A stretch of DNA of 64,000 bases from Serilophus lunatus. Its lineage: Eukaryota; Chordata; Aves; Passeriformes; Eurylaimidae. The notes under the pieces are model-generated. The model saw only the letters and a list, made by a program, of their open reading frames with translations. It had not been told where the DNA came from and did not search any database. Location: positions 62,001 through 126,000 of the forward strand of contig VXBA01002167.1 of assembly GCA_013399895.1 (NCBI GenBank). The letters are read 5' to 3'. The first letter of the stretch is position 1. Every line of letters starts with the position of its first letter. A program made the position numbers and the translations under genes. Below are positions 1 to 13,735 of this stretch, piece by piece.

Positions 1-3000
1 TGGTTTTTTTAATGGGAAAGCCCAGAATTTGTACAGCACAAAGAGGGACAATGGGTTGTCTGTTTTGAGTTCTGAGCAGAGAATTACACCGGCTCTGTGT
101 ACACCCAAAACTTAGCTGAGCTAAGAAGAGTATTTTGTTCACCTTCTGGTGTTTGGTTTTAAACTTGCATTCACTGCCTGGTGACTTTCTGAACAGGTAT
201 GATCAGCTGCATCTCTCATTTTGGTATGGGAGTTTCAGCAGTTTTCCGTGACAAAGAAATTCTTTTTTACAGTGGATGCAACAGTGACTTCTGTAGTTCT
301 CAAAATGGAATATACTGGCAAAAAAATAATCTAGCCAAATAATTTACAGTCATGAGAATATCTACACTACATGATCTTCAATTAACTGGTAGCCCAGAAA
401 CCTCTGGAATTACTGTGGAATGTTTTATAGGACAAGAAAGTACATTACTTTTATTTTCCTTTAACTATAGCCTATTTTCTTTTCTGCCATAAAGAAAAAA
501 CTAATGCAGCAATGCACTATCAAATGGACTTTGTGTACTTTTCCAGTTGAATTTCTAAAATACTAAAGTGCCCCTGGTCTTGGATTAACACAGTACAGAA
601 ATGCTGAATACAGGAATTAAAACTCTGTAATAACTCCATCTCTTTCCCCATGCACATTCAGTCACTTCTCATTCAACCAGGGATCATTTGGTCATTTTAT
701 AATGCTTATGTTGAGAGAGCACTGTTCATCAACCTGGAAATAAGCTATACAAAATAAACTACTGATGAATGAAGAAAATACAGTACACAAAAATTTTCTT
801 TCTAACCAGCTTCCTAGGTCCCATTTTGAAGTTACCAAACATCAAAAAGGACACATACTATCCTGCTAGGCAAGAACAAACATCAGGCAGACTGAAGCTG
901 AGTATAATTATTATGAGGGGAAAAGACCTGACATATATGACACAGTGTTTGTGAGTAGAGAATAGAACCATTTGTCAGAAGAGGAAAAAACTTTTATTGC
1001 CTATTTCTGATAAGCAATAAAGCAGCAACTTCCTCCATGTTTCATAAGGAAAAAAAGCAGATACCAAAAATCTTATAAAACTGTGTATGCTCATAATAAG
1101 TGTAAGATGAACTACAGAATCCCTTAGTACAAAATATCAGGGAAGAAATCCAGTTTGAATTTCACAGGCAAAGCTGTATTTATATTTCAGAAGAAATTTA
1201 ATTTGAAAACTGTCAACACAAACTGAAAATCAATCAGACACTAGTATATAATCCTAAAATATTTGTAGAACATATTTTAAGAACTCAGCAATACCAATGT
1301 AGACAAAAGGGTCATTAAAGAGTATTGCTTAAAATAACCAGTCAAAATACCATGGGATAAAATAAGGTTTGGTTTTAAGTGCACTCATAGAAAAGAACAC
1401 AAAATGCTAAACTTCAACTATGGATGTTTTATTAATTTGTTAATGTAATGCACTGTTGAGGGAAATAGTTCATCATCCATGAGATTTTGATTTTTTTAAT
1501 TAAGAAACTCACTGTTTTTCCCATGAATTTTATTAGTGGATTTGCAAACTGATGACTAAATTTGTAATACTCAGAATGATGTCCATGTGCACTTACTGCC
1601 AAAAGAAATAATGCAAATCCATTGTCTATGCCGCTGTGTTTTTATTTTTTAATAAGTACATCTATACTGCCTGCAATGCATACTTTTGCTTATTTGCTTT
1701 TCTTCCATAGATTCCTACTGTTTAAAGAGGTTATTAGGGGATTTAACTTGATTCTGACTTAATTTACAGCAAAAGGGAGAAATACAGAAAAAACAAATTC
1801 AGTTAACAGATGGATTTCCCCTACACCAACTCTTACTGTCTGCAGGATGGGGATGGATGCCTGATTTTCCAGCTGGCTAAGACCATGTAGCCTCTTAAAG
1901 AGGTAACCAAGGGACAGAAAGATCCACCCCTTCTCCCATCTTCCGCTCAGAACAGGGGCAAGCCTTAGGACTGCACTCGAGGCTGTCAGGGAGCCCAGAG
2001 TAAGCATATGAGCTGCCGCCACTCACAGGCCAGGATCTCACATCTGCTCATCCCTTTGAGGAACAGGGAGTCTGGTGAATTTTTCTTGCACACCAGGAAC
2101 AGCTTAAATGTTAGTTGAAACTCCAAACAGCCATGAGACACTTGTCTGCTCAAAATCCACAACTCACGATCTCTCAAGAGGATTGAACAATTCTTTAAGC
2201 CAATTGCAAGGTTTGCTTCCTTTTAAATACAGCAGCTGAAAGTGCTGAAAGCATACATATTTCCCATAAAATGAAAGCTTAGCCCAAAGCCAGGTGCTTG
2301 GACTTTCAGGACAACACAGCCTGCAGAAACACAGAGCTATGTCACACTAAACATGATGCAGGTTAAGGAGTTTATGAAAAATCCACAGGCAAGTTGATAC
2401 AATGTGGAGTCCTTGGAATGGACCTGCCTAAGTGCTACAGTAGTTCTTTATGCCATCTCTTGAATCCTTCCCAAACTGAAGGGCTTTTTTCTCTTCTTTT
2501 AATAATCCACTTCATTTCAGACTTCAATAGGCTCTTACTGTTGTCTAGGCGTGTAAAAAGAATTCTTTGTTCCTATTGCTGAGAATTTCTCAATATCCTT
2601 CTCTTCACCAAAATGCCAAGCAGTTATTTGTCTCTGTGAGCTTTTCAAGGCAAGCAGGTGTGTCCTTTATCCATGAACTGACTCTTGACCCATTCAAGTC
2701 GAGAACAAATGCTAATAAGCTATTTTGCTTATTCACGAAACACTTGTACTATAGCCTATACACAAAGCTCATTCCTCTTCCAGATCAAGACAAATTCATT
2801 CTGTCCTATAGCCAAACTCCCCTCCCTCTTCAAAACCTACTTCGTCGACTTCTTCTTCACCTCTTCCCAGCAAGAGGTCTATATTCTCACCAAGTACACA
2901 ACTATGTCTTTCAGAATTGAAACGTCAGAAAAAATGTGTTGAAGCTAGCAGCACAAGATGATCAGCACAAACCCAGAAGTTTGTAATCATTCCTTGCTTG

Positions 3001-3084
3001 GAATGACACAGCCCCAAACTATTTGGAAACACACATCATCAGTATTCAGAGTAATTCTCTCTCTGCCTGCTACCTGGCTGGATT

Positions 3085-3180
3085 AAAAAAACCCAAAACA
3101 AAAAACCCAAACAAAAAAAAATCCCAACCCAAAGAAACAACAATAAAAACCCAACCCAAACAAAACCAATCCCCCCTCAA
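3085..3180 (+). repeat. A/C-rich low-complexity tract
   Basis: Almost only A and C (AAAACCCAAAACAAAAAACC and similar), about 80 bp before the intron 4 CR1 copy. Confidence 0.85.
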
Positions 3181-3261
3181 AAACTAACATACTTTAACAT
3201 AGGTTATAAACACTTCATTTTAAGGCTTAAGAGCAATTCAGACAGAGAGGGCTTTGCCAGT

Positions 3262-3834
3262 TGATATTGAGACTAGTGCTGTTTAACATCCTTGTCAGCA
3301 ATAGGCACAGTGGGATTGAGGGCAGTCCAGTTAGACATACTGGAGGGAAAAGATACTACCCAGAAGAACCTGAACAGGTGGGCCTCATGAATTTCAACAA
3401 AGCCAAGTGAAAGGTCCCGCACCTGGGTAGTGGCGATCCCAAGTACAGACACAGGTTGGAAATGGGGGTTATTCAGCCTGGAAAAGAGAAGGATCTGGGG
3501 AGACCTTAAAACCTTCCAGTACCTGAAGGGATCCTACATAAAAACTGAAGAGGGATTTTTTACAAGTGCATGTAGTGAGAGGAAAAGGGGTAATGGCTTT
3601 ACATTGATAGCTTAGACAGGATATTATTATTTTACTGTGAGGGCAGCAAGAGACCAGCACAGATGGCCCAGAGAAGCTGCGGATGCCCCATCCCTGGAAG
3701 TGTTCCTGGTCAGATTGGATGAGGCTTTGAGACACCTGGTCTAGTGGAAGATGTCCCTGCTGAAGGCAAGGGGGTTGAAACTAGATGGTCTTTAAGGTCC
3801 AATCCGATCCAAACCATTCCTTGATTCTACGAGT
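3262..3834 (+). mobile_element. CR1 LINE fragment, internally deleted
   Basis: Shows CR1 3'-end landmarks in order. First comes a degraded reverse-transcriptase C-terminal stretch (CTAGTGCTGTTTAACATCC, then a part resembling AACAAAGCCAAGTGAAAGGTC). Next are TTCAGCCTGGAAAAGAGAAGG, GGGGAGACCTTAAAACCTTC and CCAGTACCTGAAGGG. Last are GGATGCCCCATCCCTGGAAG and a 3' end near AAACCATTCCTTGATTCTACG, which resembles the ATTCTATG terminal repeat. At least two blocks present in a typical CR1 are missing between about 3320 and 3470. It lies opposite to KIF13A in intron 4. Reading frames through it are broken. Landmarks are from memory of avian CR1. Confidence 0.85.
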
Positions 3835-4064
3835 TTGCAATCTTCAACACAAAATACCAAGTTGTGAAAAGAGCCCTCTTCTCTTGCAGCATCTGAAATC
3901 AGAGCACCACTTCCACAAAGCTCTTGTAAAGAGCTTACCTCTCTCTTCTGTGCTCCAGATTCCCTGCTGTCCTTATTGGAGATAGTCCTACGAGGACAGC
4001 TAAAAAGATGCCCTCTAGATGTTTTTCATAATATGAAGGTTGCCTTCACTCTTTCTGTTAGTGG

Positions 4065-4118
4065 TATTGCTAGACTTTAGAATTTTTCTATTATCTATTG
4101 CTAGATTTTAGAATTTTA
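4065..4118 (+). repeat. Imperfect direct repeat, 31-bp period
   Basis: TATTGCTAGACTTTAGAATT recurs 31 bases later as TATTGCTAGATTTTAGAATT, with one difference. It lies in intron 4. Confidence 0.9.
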
Positions 4119-5694
4119 GAACCCAATTTCCACTTCAGTGGGAAAAAAATTGCTAAAAAAGCAATTCTGCTACCAACAGCAACAATTCCCATTTTTCAAG
4201 TGCTGGAAAGGCAAGATAAGTTCTTTCAAACTTGTACTACCTGAACATGAGTACAGAAAGACAATTAGTACAAATAAAATAAGACTTATGTTCAGCCAAA
4301 GAAAGATGAAGATCCCTCACAGAATAAGTTTAAAGGAAGAGATGGTTAACCCCATCTCAGAGTCAGCCCTGCTTCCCCACAGCCCGAGAATTGTTACTAT
4401 AGATAAATGAACAAAGTCAAAAATAAAACCAGCCCAATCATGTGTGATAGTTTTAAGGATCCTGTAACAAATGTGCAGTGCCTGAAGTGGACAAACTTTG
4501 GATTTGTTGGCATTAAAAAAAAATTAACAACGTGGAAGAGTTACCCACCAAGTCAACACCAGACTGAGACATAGGTTGTCTGTGCTGCACAGCATTCTGT
4601 GTGTTTTCTGATGTCATGTGTGTCAATCTCTAACATACCATGAGATGCACAACAATACATGTTTTCAATGTAATGCAAGATGAGCACATTTTGGTTTTGC
4701 CCAGAGGGCAAGGACTGATAGGGTAGCCTAGTACTTGAGAATCTATTGTTGAACCTTTCATTGTCACATCTTCCATTACATTTCTGTGAGGTAAAAGGGT
4801 TTTTCGAGTAATTGAATTTGTCACACATACCTTTTTTATTCTAAGAATTTCACTTAAGCCTGAAGCTCATATACAACTTATATTTTCAAGTGCTCAGGAC
4901 AAAGCTTTCAAGTTTTACACATGTTTCTTTTTAATTGTGCAACTAATCCCTGCTCCTGACAATGAAATTAACCTTAACACATCCACAGAGAGTTACCTTG
5001 GGCAGGGAACGCTTAATACACTAAGCTTCCAGCACCCCTTCTGTAGTCCAGCATCCAAGAGACTACAATTTAGCTCAAAAACTGAGGTGGTCAGATGGTT
5101 TGTTTGGACTCTTTAAGGTTTATAACTCTGTAAAAGTCCCTGGTACAATCTCTGGACTTTGGCAACATGCATATTTGCAAGGTCCTTAGACAATTGGGGT
5201 GTGTTCCACAAGAGAAAGAAATTATCAGAAATCCAAATCAAAATCAGTTATCAAAATTTTTGTTGTTCTTTACAAAACTGCACAGTAATTTAGGCCAAGC
5301 TGCGAAACAGACTTAGGGAGCCTTTATATTTATAACACATAAAAACTGAAGTATTGCCATTTCAGCATTTGGTTCTAAACCAAGAAACTATACTGCCATA
5401 GGATAGCATCAGTTCACACACAAGCAGGTGAACAAGCCAACAATCTAGTAACTTGGGCCTGAAACACTTAGATGTTTGGGGTTTTTTAATTAATTCTATT
5501 TTGATATTTTGTTAAATTCATTATGTCCTAGAAGATGAGGGCTGGAGGTCGCAAGTTAGCTTCAAGACCATACAACAACAATGACAAAAAAAAATTCAGT
5601 GAAAGCATTGGGTTTTTGTACACAAGTCCTTTTAGCTCACATTCTTAGCATATTTCTGGGGAAAGGAAAAAAATACACCAAAGCCTCCCACTCC

Positions 5695-5772
5695 AAGAAA
5701 AAAAAAAAAGACACCCACCACCAAAAAACCCCCAACAAAACAAAAAAACCCACCCAAATCCAACAAAAAGAA
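5695..5772 (+). repeat. A/C-rich low-complexity tract
   Basis: Starts with an A run and continues with CACCACCAAAAAACCCCCAA-like sequence in intron 4. It gives Lys/Thr/Pro-rich spurious frames. Confidence 0.85.
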
Positions 5773-7196
5773 CCTGTTTTCATTTTCCAGACAGGAACAT
5801 TAACTGGAATATGCAAAACAAACACCTGACAGCTTTCTAACGAGTAAGAAAAATGGAAGAGATACAAGCCACAGCTTTCTAGAGACCAGTCCAGCAAGAA
5901 GCTACTCTGCATACAGATAATAAAACTTCAGTTCTCAGATAAGACAAATGCAATTACAACTTCTGAAACAGGCTGAGAGATCTGGTTTGGACTCAAATTA
6001 AAAATAAACACAGAAACCCACTGAATTTACCCAGAGATGGGTTAAACGCACAGAAACAAGTTTAACTGGTTGGGGTGTTTCTCCAATCTGTCTCTTCTCT
6101 GCAAGTGGGTTAATACTGTGGTGTACCCAACAGATGTAGCTCCCACGTGCACACTGGAGGCACATGGGGCCAAGATTTGGGTGCACATCATCATCATCTC
6201 CTTCCTTTGAAAGGAACGAGGTGTGTATGCACCTAAGAAGATGCCATGTGCTCCAATGGCTCTACTGGCCTGCAGTGCACCTGGTCAGTGCAAACACAGC
6301 CTCTGAAAGATGAACAACTTTTTTTCCTGAAGAAGCCTCTCATTGCTCAGGCAATTAAGAAATATCGATCAAGTGCAATCCTTAAGCTTTGGGATTTCAT
6401 ACCACTGGCTACAGCAGTCAGAGATATATTTTAACACAAGTATATGACAATTCATTTATGAGGCCACTGATCTCAAACTTTGAGGTAATGAATGAACCCT
6501 ATCAACCTTCAAGATCTTGTGGGCCACAAAATTGCGTAATATGAATACCTCAACTGAATGCTAGGGTTTTTTCCTATTCATGGAGCACAGCCTTGAAATC
6601 CCAGTATTCAAAGCTCTTTCTACCAAAAGAAGTCCTCTTATAAAATATGATTATGCTAATACACAAATCCAGTTATGAGAAAACTACAATCTTGCACGGA
6701 TTATCCAGCTTTTGGAAGGAGTCACAAAGCTGATCACCCAAAACACACTAGGGATCTGAACGATCAGACTATAACTGACTTAGAAGACCTGAAATAACCA
6801 CACTGTCTGAGGACAACACACTTTATTCCTCTCTCATGCAAAGGGATGTAGAGCACTGAAAACACACATGTTCATGACCAGCATCGGTCAGAAGAAATGT
6901 CTCAGGCAGAAATTAAATTTTAAGTGACAGAAATAATCACCACAAAAGGCTCTTCCAGATGATAAAAAAAAGAACACTATAGCTTAAATATAAAAACAAC
7001 CCTCCTAAACAGCATACCAGGCACCTTAAACTTACTGAATCCCTGTGAAAATGAGAAGTCTGCTCCTAGGAAGAAGTCACTTGAACATCTCAGAACAAAA
7101 TGCCTAAAAAAGCCCCAAATCAGCTCCACAAAATAAAGGCCCAAACTTAATGTTCTCAAATTATTTGCATTGGCCACTGTATAGAAAAGAGCTTAC

Positions 7197-7257
7197 CTGC
7201 ATATTTTGTGGTGTTTGATTCATCCATGGACCAGAAGCAGTGATCAAAGGCGAACAC
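7197..7257 (-). CDS. KIF13A: KIF13A coding exon 4 (residues 54-73, plus 1 nt of codon 74)
   Basis: A 61-nt exon with acceptor TTATACAG|GTG and donor GCAG|GTAAGC. It encodes VFAFDHCFWSMDES and then NTTKYA, leaving one G of a split Gly codon. This is the kinesin beta2 strand and following segment; VFAFD..FWSMDES is characteristic of KIF13 motors. Position 59 is His, where my memory of mammalian KIF13A has Tyr. The next exon should begin with the rest of Gly74 and QEVVF and soon carry the P-loop GQTGSGKS. I did not find it on the minus strand between 1 and 7196, so intron 4 is at least 7.2 kb and the gene continues off the left edge. Confidence 0.95.
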
Positions 7258-10200
7258 CTGTATAAGCACATAAAAAGACAAATTAGGATCCTCTGGCCAC
7301 AAGACATTTCTTTTAAAGCAGAACATATCTGTGACTGTGTAATTAGTTAGGTTCTACTGCTTCCGTAGATCCTAAATCGGAACTGTAAAAAGGCTCCATC
7401 AGCAGGAATACTTTTGTGAAATCTTGAGAGTTGCAAATTGCAATACTTCTTTTCTATCTGTGTTATACGCTATACAAAAACACGCCTTGCTCTATCCCTT
7501 AATACAGATATCAAAATACAGCCCAAACCCAAGAACTAACTCCACGCTTCTCCAGGCACTTACACTGACAAACATTTCTGCCAGCCATAACAAAAGAGCA
7601 CACCAAGGACTCAATATACAGAATTTGGTGAGATGACTGTTTAGCACACATCAACACAATGTGCACAGAAGTGTCACCATGAGATGGCCTTCTAATACTC
7701 AATGAAGAGCATTACTGTTTACATGCCTTAAGGAGCAACTAAATAGTGTTAGGTTACCTGCCCAAACTAAGATGTACAGATCTCAGTAGAGATGCAGAAG
7801 AGGAAGTTCAGAAACTACAAATAGAACGTGTAGCTCTATTAGAGAAATAAGCTATCAGAGCCTGCTTTAATAAGAAGAGTTAATATTACTTCAGTAAAGA
7901 GTTCCAGCTCGGCAGAAATTGAATGAGGTTCAATATTGCGCTCTGTGGGCTTGCAGACCTGGAACAGTCTGTAAAACTATCCTGTAAAACCACTTAACAC
8001 ATTGGCATTTGATCCAAGTTCCTTTTTCTGCATGTTTGGGTACATCATGGCATAGACATTTAACACTGGGGGTTTTACAGCTTTATATGGCCACAAACAC
8101 ACCTAAGCTGCAGTGTATTTCACACATTTTGCCATGATAAACTGACTGTGGATGAGTTAACCATATAGATTCTGTTCTTGCTTTTTGTTTTGGGAGCACA
8201 AGAGGTGGGGAAAATCTCAAACCACCTTTTCAATAAAACTTTGCCTGAGTCAAGATTTTCTTTGCCCGGTCTTCCAACAGCTGATCTCCTTAGTAAGACA
8301 AACCATGTGTGTCAATGTAGAGCGAGAGCTACAGGCTCTGTTAGAAGAAACACCCAAATTCCCTAGAGAGAAATCCTAAGGCAAGGAAGAAGATGGATCA
8401 TTTATTTTGGCTTTTGGGGATGAAGAATATCTTGAACTTCCTGCTATTCAGATTTACTACACAATCAAGTCTACAACATGTCGTAAACTAACTCTTCCCA
8501 AGACGTCTATTGCTGCAAACATTCCAGAAGGATAAAACCAGGTTAACACAGTAACCTGAGCTCCTTCCCTTTCCTCCAGCTTAATGTAAAACACACCAAA
8601 TGGTCTGAGAGAATACTGAGACAACACTTAGTCTATAAGACTGTAATGAGCTCTGGAATTCCCTTCTGAAGAGGAAACAAACAAACCCATAATAATAATC
8701 TAACAGGAAGGCCTGAGTCACTTACTGCAGCATAAATAGAAAGAGACAACTTCGTGAGTCAGGACGTTCCCTGATGTGACTGAGCCAAAGAGGTAATTTG
8801 GTCACTGAACTGCAAGCAAAATGCAGCAGTTATTTCACTTTATCTTCAGACATTCACATAAGTAGGGGGCACTTTAAATTACTTTTGTGCATTTGATTAC
8901 AGTACTTCAAATCTAAGCATAAAACCCTGTCATCAATAATAACATTCCTAACTTCTGTAGCCCAAGAGCTACTGTCCCTCTTCTTATATTCCAATTCTAT
9001 GAAAGTTTTCCTCACAGGACGTAGTAACAATACCTAATCCCTCCTATAATCAAATGACAATCAGTTCAGTTACAAAAAAAACCAAACTACCCTATTGTAA
9101 GGACCCAAATCTACTAGATGCAAATTCTTCTCCCTTAAAGCTAAGCATTATCTGCAGTGTATCACAGAGACCAGTTAAAAAGGTTACCCAGCCACACATG
9201 CTCATGTGTAATGACTTAAACGTCAATATAACAGTACTGTAGGCCAATTTAATCTATTGTCCTACACATTTTCCCCTTGGTTAACATGGAAAATCATGTC
9301 AGGATGATTCAGTAACTTCTAATTTAAACACTGATCTTGCAAAGAGACTCTTAAAACTAAAATACGTGCTTGCAGCCAAGCGTTCCTTGTAGAAATGCAG
9401 TTTTAATTGCAATTTTTTTAAAAGAGCTAAAAATTGGTCAGACTAATCTTTTAAAAGGTACAATGATTATGCAATAGGAAGATTAAAATTCTGTCTCAAA
9501 ATAAAACAAATGTAAATATAGCACTTTAGTATGTTTTCATAATAAATATAAAAAGCAGGGCATGGGCTTAGTCTATTTATAAAATCTGTTCTGGAAAATT
9601 GCCAAATCCTTCTAACAGAAGTAACAAGATTACTTTAAAAAAAAGTGTCAGGCAAAAAGGCTGAAACTGCTGGGGCATGCACTATCTGCAAAACATGTAG
9701 AACACCTGCAGCAAAACTCCCCTCTCCATTAAAACAGGGAGATGAATACATAAAAATTACTTTGATTAGTGATGACAAAACAGCAACCTTTAACATTCCC
9801 AGCAACCATACTTTGAGGAAGCACCCAACCAAAATAATTTTCTGGATAACTCGGACCTTTGGGAAAACAGATTGCAAATTCAAGAATGAAGAGAGTAAGA
9901 AACGAGGCATACAAGACCAAGATACTTGGTCCCAATCAGCAAGGATAGTGTCCTACCTGAAGAGTGACCCTTGCACAGAGAAGATGATCAAAAAGATAAC
10001 TATTTTATATTTTTCTGACCCCCAGTGCAGAAACTGCAGGACATGAAGTCCTAAGATGAGCACACAAGCATACTTGGGAGTGAAGACACAGAATCTACAC
10101 TATGAAGGAAAAAAACCTTGCCAAGTCTTGTCTAGTGTGCTCCCTTCCTTCTCCCACATCTTCACTGATTATTCTTCCTCGAAAACAGAAATGGTGGGTA

Positions 10201-10954
10201 TTACTACTTCTTCTGATAGAAGTATGCAGAACAATAATTATTTTTTTTCTTATTAATGTTTTCCCCCCAAGTTCCACTTCCCTGAAGAAGGTATTAAACC
10301 CTCTGTCAATATGACTAGCAAAGCTACCAGAAGTTCTGTTAATGTTCAAGTCTCATACACAATGGGCAATATTCAAACTGGGCATCATTAGGCACTGAAA
10401 ATGTCTTTTTAGCAAAAATCTTTGCCCACTGGTATCAAAATTGTATCAACCAACTATATCAAAACTACAATTGAAATGTATTGAACAGAGATATCTATGA
10501 CACAAACATAACTCTTTAAACTTCAAGCACCACCAGTAATCTAGTTTTTAACTAGTTTTGGAAAACCTGTCCTATTTAGATGTTTAATATTAAGACAAAC
10601 AAAAAAACCAAATAAATCCTGTTTGAAATTGAAATTTTAAAATGGCTACCTTTATCTACACTAAGATTTCTTAAACTTTCAGTTATTCTTCTACGTCTCT
10701 GTGACTACACAGATGAGTATTTCTGCTTTCCTACTGCTCTGATGCCCATTCCATAGCCACTGTACCAGACAGCTCATTTTCCAGAAGGTAAGCAAAAGGG
10801 CAATACATCTACCTCAAGTGTCAGCACATGTCAGTATTCAACTACAAGCAGACTTAAGTTCACCCAGGTGTTGACCAGTTCTCTCAAATGGACACAGAAT
10901 TGTTCTGAGCTTTTAAATTACAGAGGAAACTAACAACCAAGTCTCAACATTTCC

Positions 10955-10986
10955 TTTTTTTTTTTTTTTNNTTTTTTTTTTTTTTT
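10955..10986 (+). repeat. Poly-T run with NN
   Basis: Thirty-two positions of T with NN at 10970-10971, in intron 3. The undetermined bases mark an unresolved homopolymer length. Confidence 0.95.
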
Positions 10987-13693
10987 AAGATTCTACATTG
11001 CATATTTCATCTTAGCATCTAAAAGAAAGCTACATAAAAGGAAGCTGACAGGAACCTGCCACACTAGAGCAGTAACTTCTAAACCAAAAATTTTGAGTGG
11101 AGAGATAAACAAGGCGGGTTTTCTCTCAGTTCTTTTATTCCAATGTTTGACATCACACAGTATTTTCAGTCTGTGTGGTAAGACAGTTGTAAAAGAAAGC
11201 TTAGACACATTTTAGACATCTTAGAAACAGTTAAGTAAGAGATAGAGATACAAGTAATGCAACGTGACTCACCAGGGCACAGTCTTGCACAACTGGAAGC
11301 CCACAGTAAAAATAAGAATATGAGCTAGGTACTCATTGTATATTCATTATAAGATTTTTGCCTCACAAACATTACTGACGAACATATAAAAATGGAAAGT
11401 TATAACAAAGGATTAGCTGGGTAGTGTTACATCCTGGTACTACTGTACCCAGAGTCATTTTAAGTGGTCACAAATAAAAAGACTTATGCAGGCAATTTCT
11501 AGGTTATAGAGAATGGTACTCGGGGTATTAGCAAATATTAAAAATTAAACAAAAGACTTGTTCTGGTAACCACAAAGTATAAAAAACACAAAAGACTTTG
11601 ATTGCTTCATCGAACACCTACAGCAGTTTAAGGCAGCTGTTGGTTATTTTACTAAGGAGACAACTAGAGGTTATGGATTCTGCAGCAAAGCAATCTCGGA
11701 TGCAGGTCCATTATGTAAGTCAGTGAAAAATCTGGACTTTTGTCTCAAAATCACCCGTATCTGTGTTTTAGTTTAAAATCTGCAATTTCATTTTTAGAGG
11801 AGTCATTGTGTGTTTGACTGCTACACAGAAGTAAGTTCTCATAGACTCTGAAAAGACAATCAAAGGGGTATTCACATTTTAAACGGCCAAAATAACATTC
11901 TGCAGAACTTGTTCTTTAAGACCTCTAATCAATGGCTTGAAGAATTAATAATTTTAAGAGTTTATGTATGCAAGTATACTTATGAGAACTACTTACAGGT
12001 AATGAGTACCATACTCAATATTAACTGCTAGCCAGATTAAGCCAAATTACATAATTAGTTTAAAAAGGAGTTTAATTTCACATTCATTATTGTTTTGAAG
12101 CCTAATCCTCAGTATAGGCTAGACAGAGTCTGGGGCTTTGAATTTAAGCAATGCATTACCCAGATTGAACATAATCCCTAACATATTGTCTATGCAGCTA
12201 TTAAATATTGCTAATGTATGGCTAATGTTTAATAGCCATTTCCATCTGACCAATAGATGGCTAATTAACCACATTTTGCTTTCATTGAGAAGCAGCCAGT
12301 CTTTGACAGTTTTGGTGACTTATGGGGCTACATGGTTCCTAAAAACAAAAGGAAGGGAGAATTGAAGAAGGGAAATTTTCATTCACTGAGCAACTGTTCC
12401 TACATGCCCGTGTAGGATGCCTACATGCCTACAATTGCTGATGGAGATAAGTAATAAAGGAGATACATGAGGAAAGAACAGAGTCTACGCCAGTAAGCTT
12501 AGCATAAATGGACACCATTGAAGAACTAAAAAAACTTGGTCACTGTATGACAAACAAGAACTGAAGAAGTAGGGACATAAAATCTGAATGTGGCATAGGG
12601 CACAGCTCACAGATCCCAGCTTGGAGCAACCATTTTACTTTTGACACAAAACTACACTTCAACGCAATATTCTTATCCATATTTTCCTATCACAGCTTCT
12701 GAGCTACCAAGTTGAATTGAGGAAAAAAACCTCAGCCATGGCTGATGATAAACTAGCTCATTAAAGATAAATTTAAAGATTTATAAAATTTTATTTTAAA
12801 AAATCCTAATTTGAAGATCAACTATGTGCTGTACCCTAAAAACTGTATAAATCAAGTACCATCCAAATCTCCTATCACACCTTTAAAAACTCAACAATGC
12901 CTATTCTCCACCCACGACATGAACCTTATTCTGCCTCAAACTGATAAGCATTTCATATAACATTGTAAGTTCCAGCATTATAGCTTAAGGATACTAATGA
13001 CCATCCAACTATACCTAACATTAATGTGACATTTATGCACAAGCGTGCAGCTGTTCTGGTTCTGTCAAAGAAATACAAGGCCATAATTGAGGTTTTACAT
13101 AATGTCAGGAATAACTACTTGCCTATAATGGAAGACTGTACTACATACAGAAAATTAAACCTCTTGTAAAAACACTTTTGTTTGTGAAATTACAACAGAA
13201 AGGAGGGGTTTTCCCTTTTAAAAGTGTAATAGTGATCAAACTCTCTTGTACTAAATACATCAATTGGCATTGATAGAAGAATTTTATTAAATGTCTTCAT
13301 AGGTACATAGCACTTTTTCTCCTGCCCTTCCCCTGTATTACAAACAACACAGACCATCTTTTCTATGTGAATTCTGGTGTACTTTGACAACTTTTACACT
13401 AACTCTTAATCCTTGACTATCATCCAGTAGAAACAAAAATGGTTTCTTTCTCACTAGATCCATTTTGTCACCTTTTAACTTTTAAGCAGAATTGTGTGTA
13501 ATGAAACGTTTAACACAGAATACTTATTTAGTCTTTCAAATGTTTTTATGAATGCTTTAAAGTTATGGCTTGCTCTGGTCACAGCTTTAACCAGTCATGT
13601 GTGTTGCCTGCGTGTCCGTTGGATTAAAACACATTCTTCTGAAATTATGAAGCCTTTAACTTGGATGTATGAGAAACAGATTATTTTTTAAGT

Positions 13694-13735
13694 GTATTTT
13701 CTTTTAGCAAAGCTGTATTTTCTTTTAGCAAAGCT
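13694..13735 (+). repeat. 21-bp tandem duplication
   Basis: GTATTTTCTTTTAGCAAAGCT occurs twice in direct succession without a mismatch, followed by a further GTATT. It lies in intron 3, about 95 bp past the microexon donor. Confidence 0.97.

Larger units (their letters stand above)
1..7196 (-). other. KIF13A: KIF13A intron 4 (partial; runs off the left edge)
   Basis: Starts with the GTAAGC donor after exon 4 and is open at the window edge. It contains a CR1 fragment (3262-3834) and two A/C-rich low-complexity patches. No further motor-domain exon was found on the minus strand here. The small open frames are short and lack domain or codon signals. Confidence 0.85.

Noticed and set aside
3939..3999. 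Exon-like minus-strand segment in intron 4 (CTTTTTAG acceptor, GAGAG|GTAAGC donor, 61 nt)
   Set aside because: Length 61 shifts the frame if placed after exon 4, and it does not encode the expected QEVVF segment. It is probably a chance pairing of splice motifs.
9645..10046. 133-codon plus-strand open frame in intron 3
   Set aside because: No domain or homology recalled, and it is overlapped by opposite-strand frames of similar quality.
11268..11287. About 20-nt minus-strand segment between CTTCCAG and a GTGAGTC donor
   Set aside because: Not a multiple of three, has a weak exon 3' end (CTG), and no KIF13A residues are missing at this junction.
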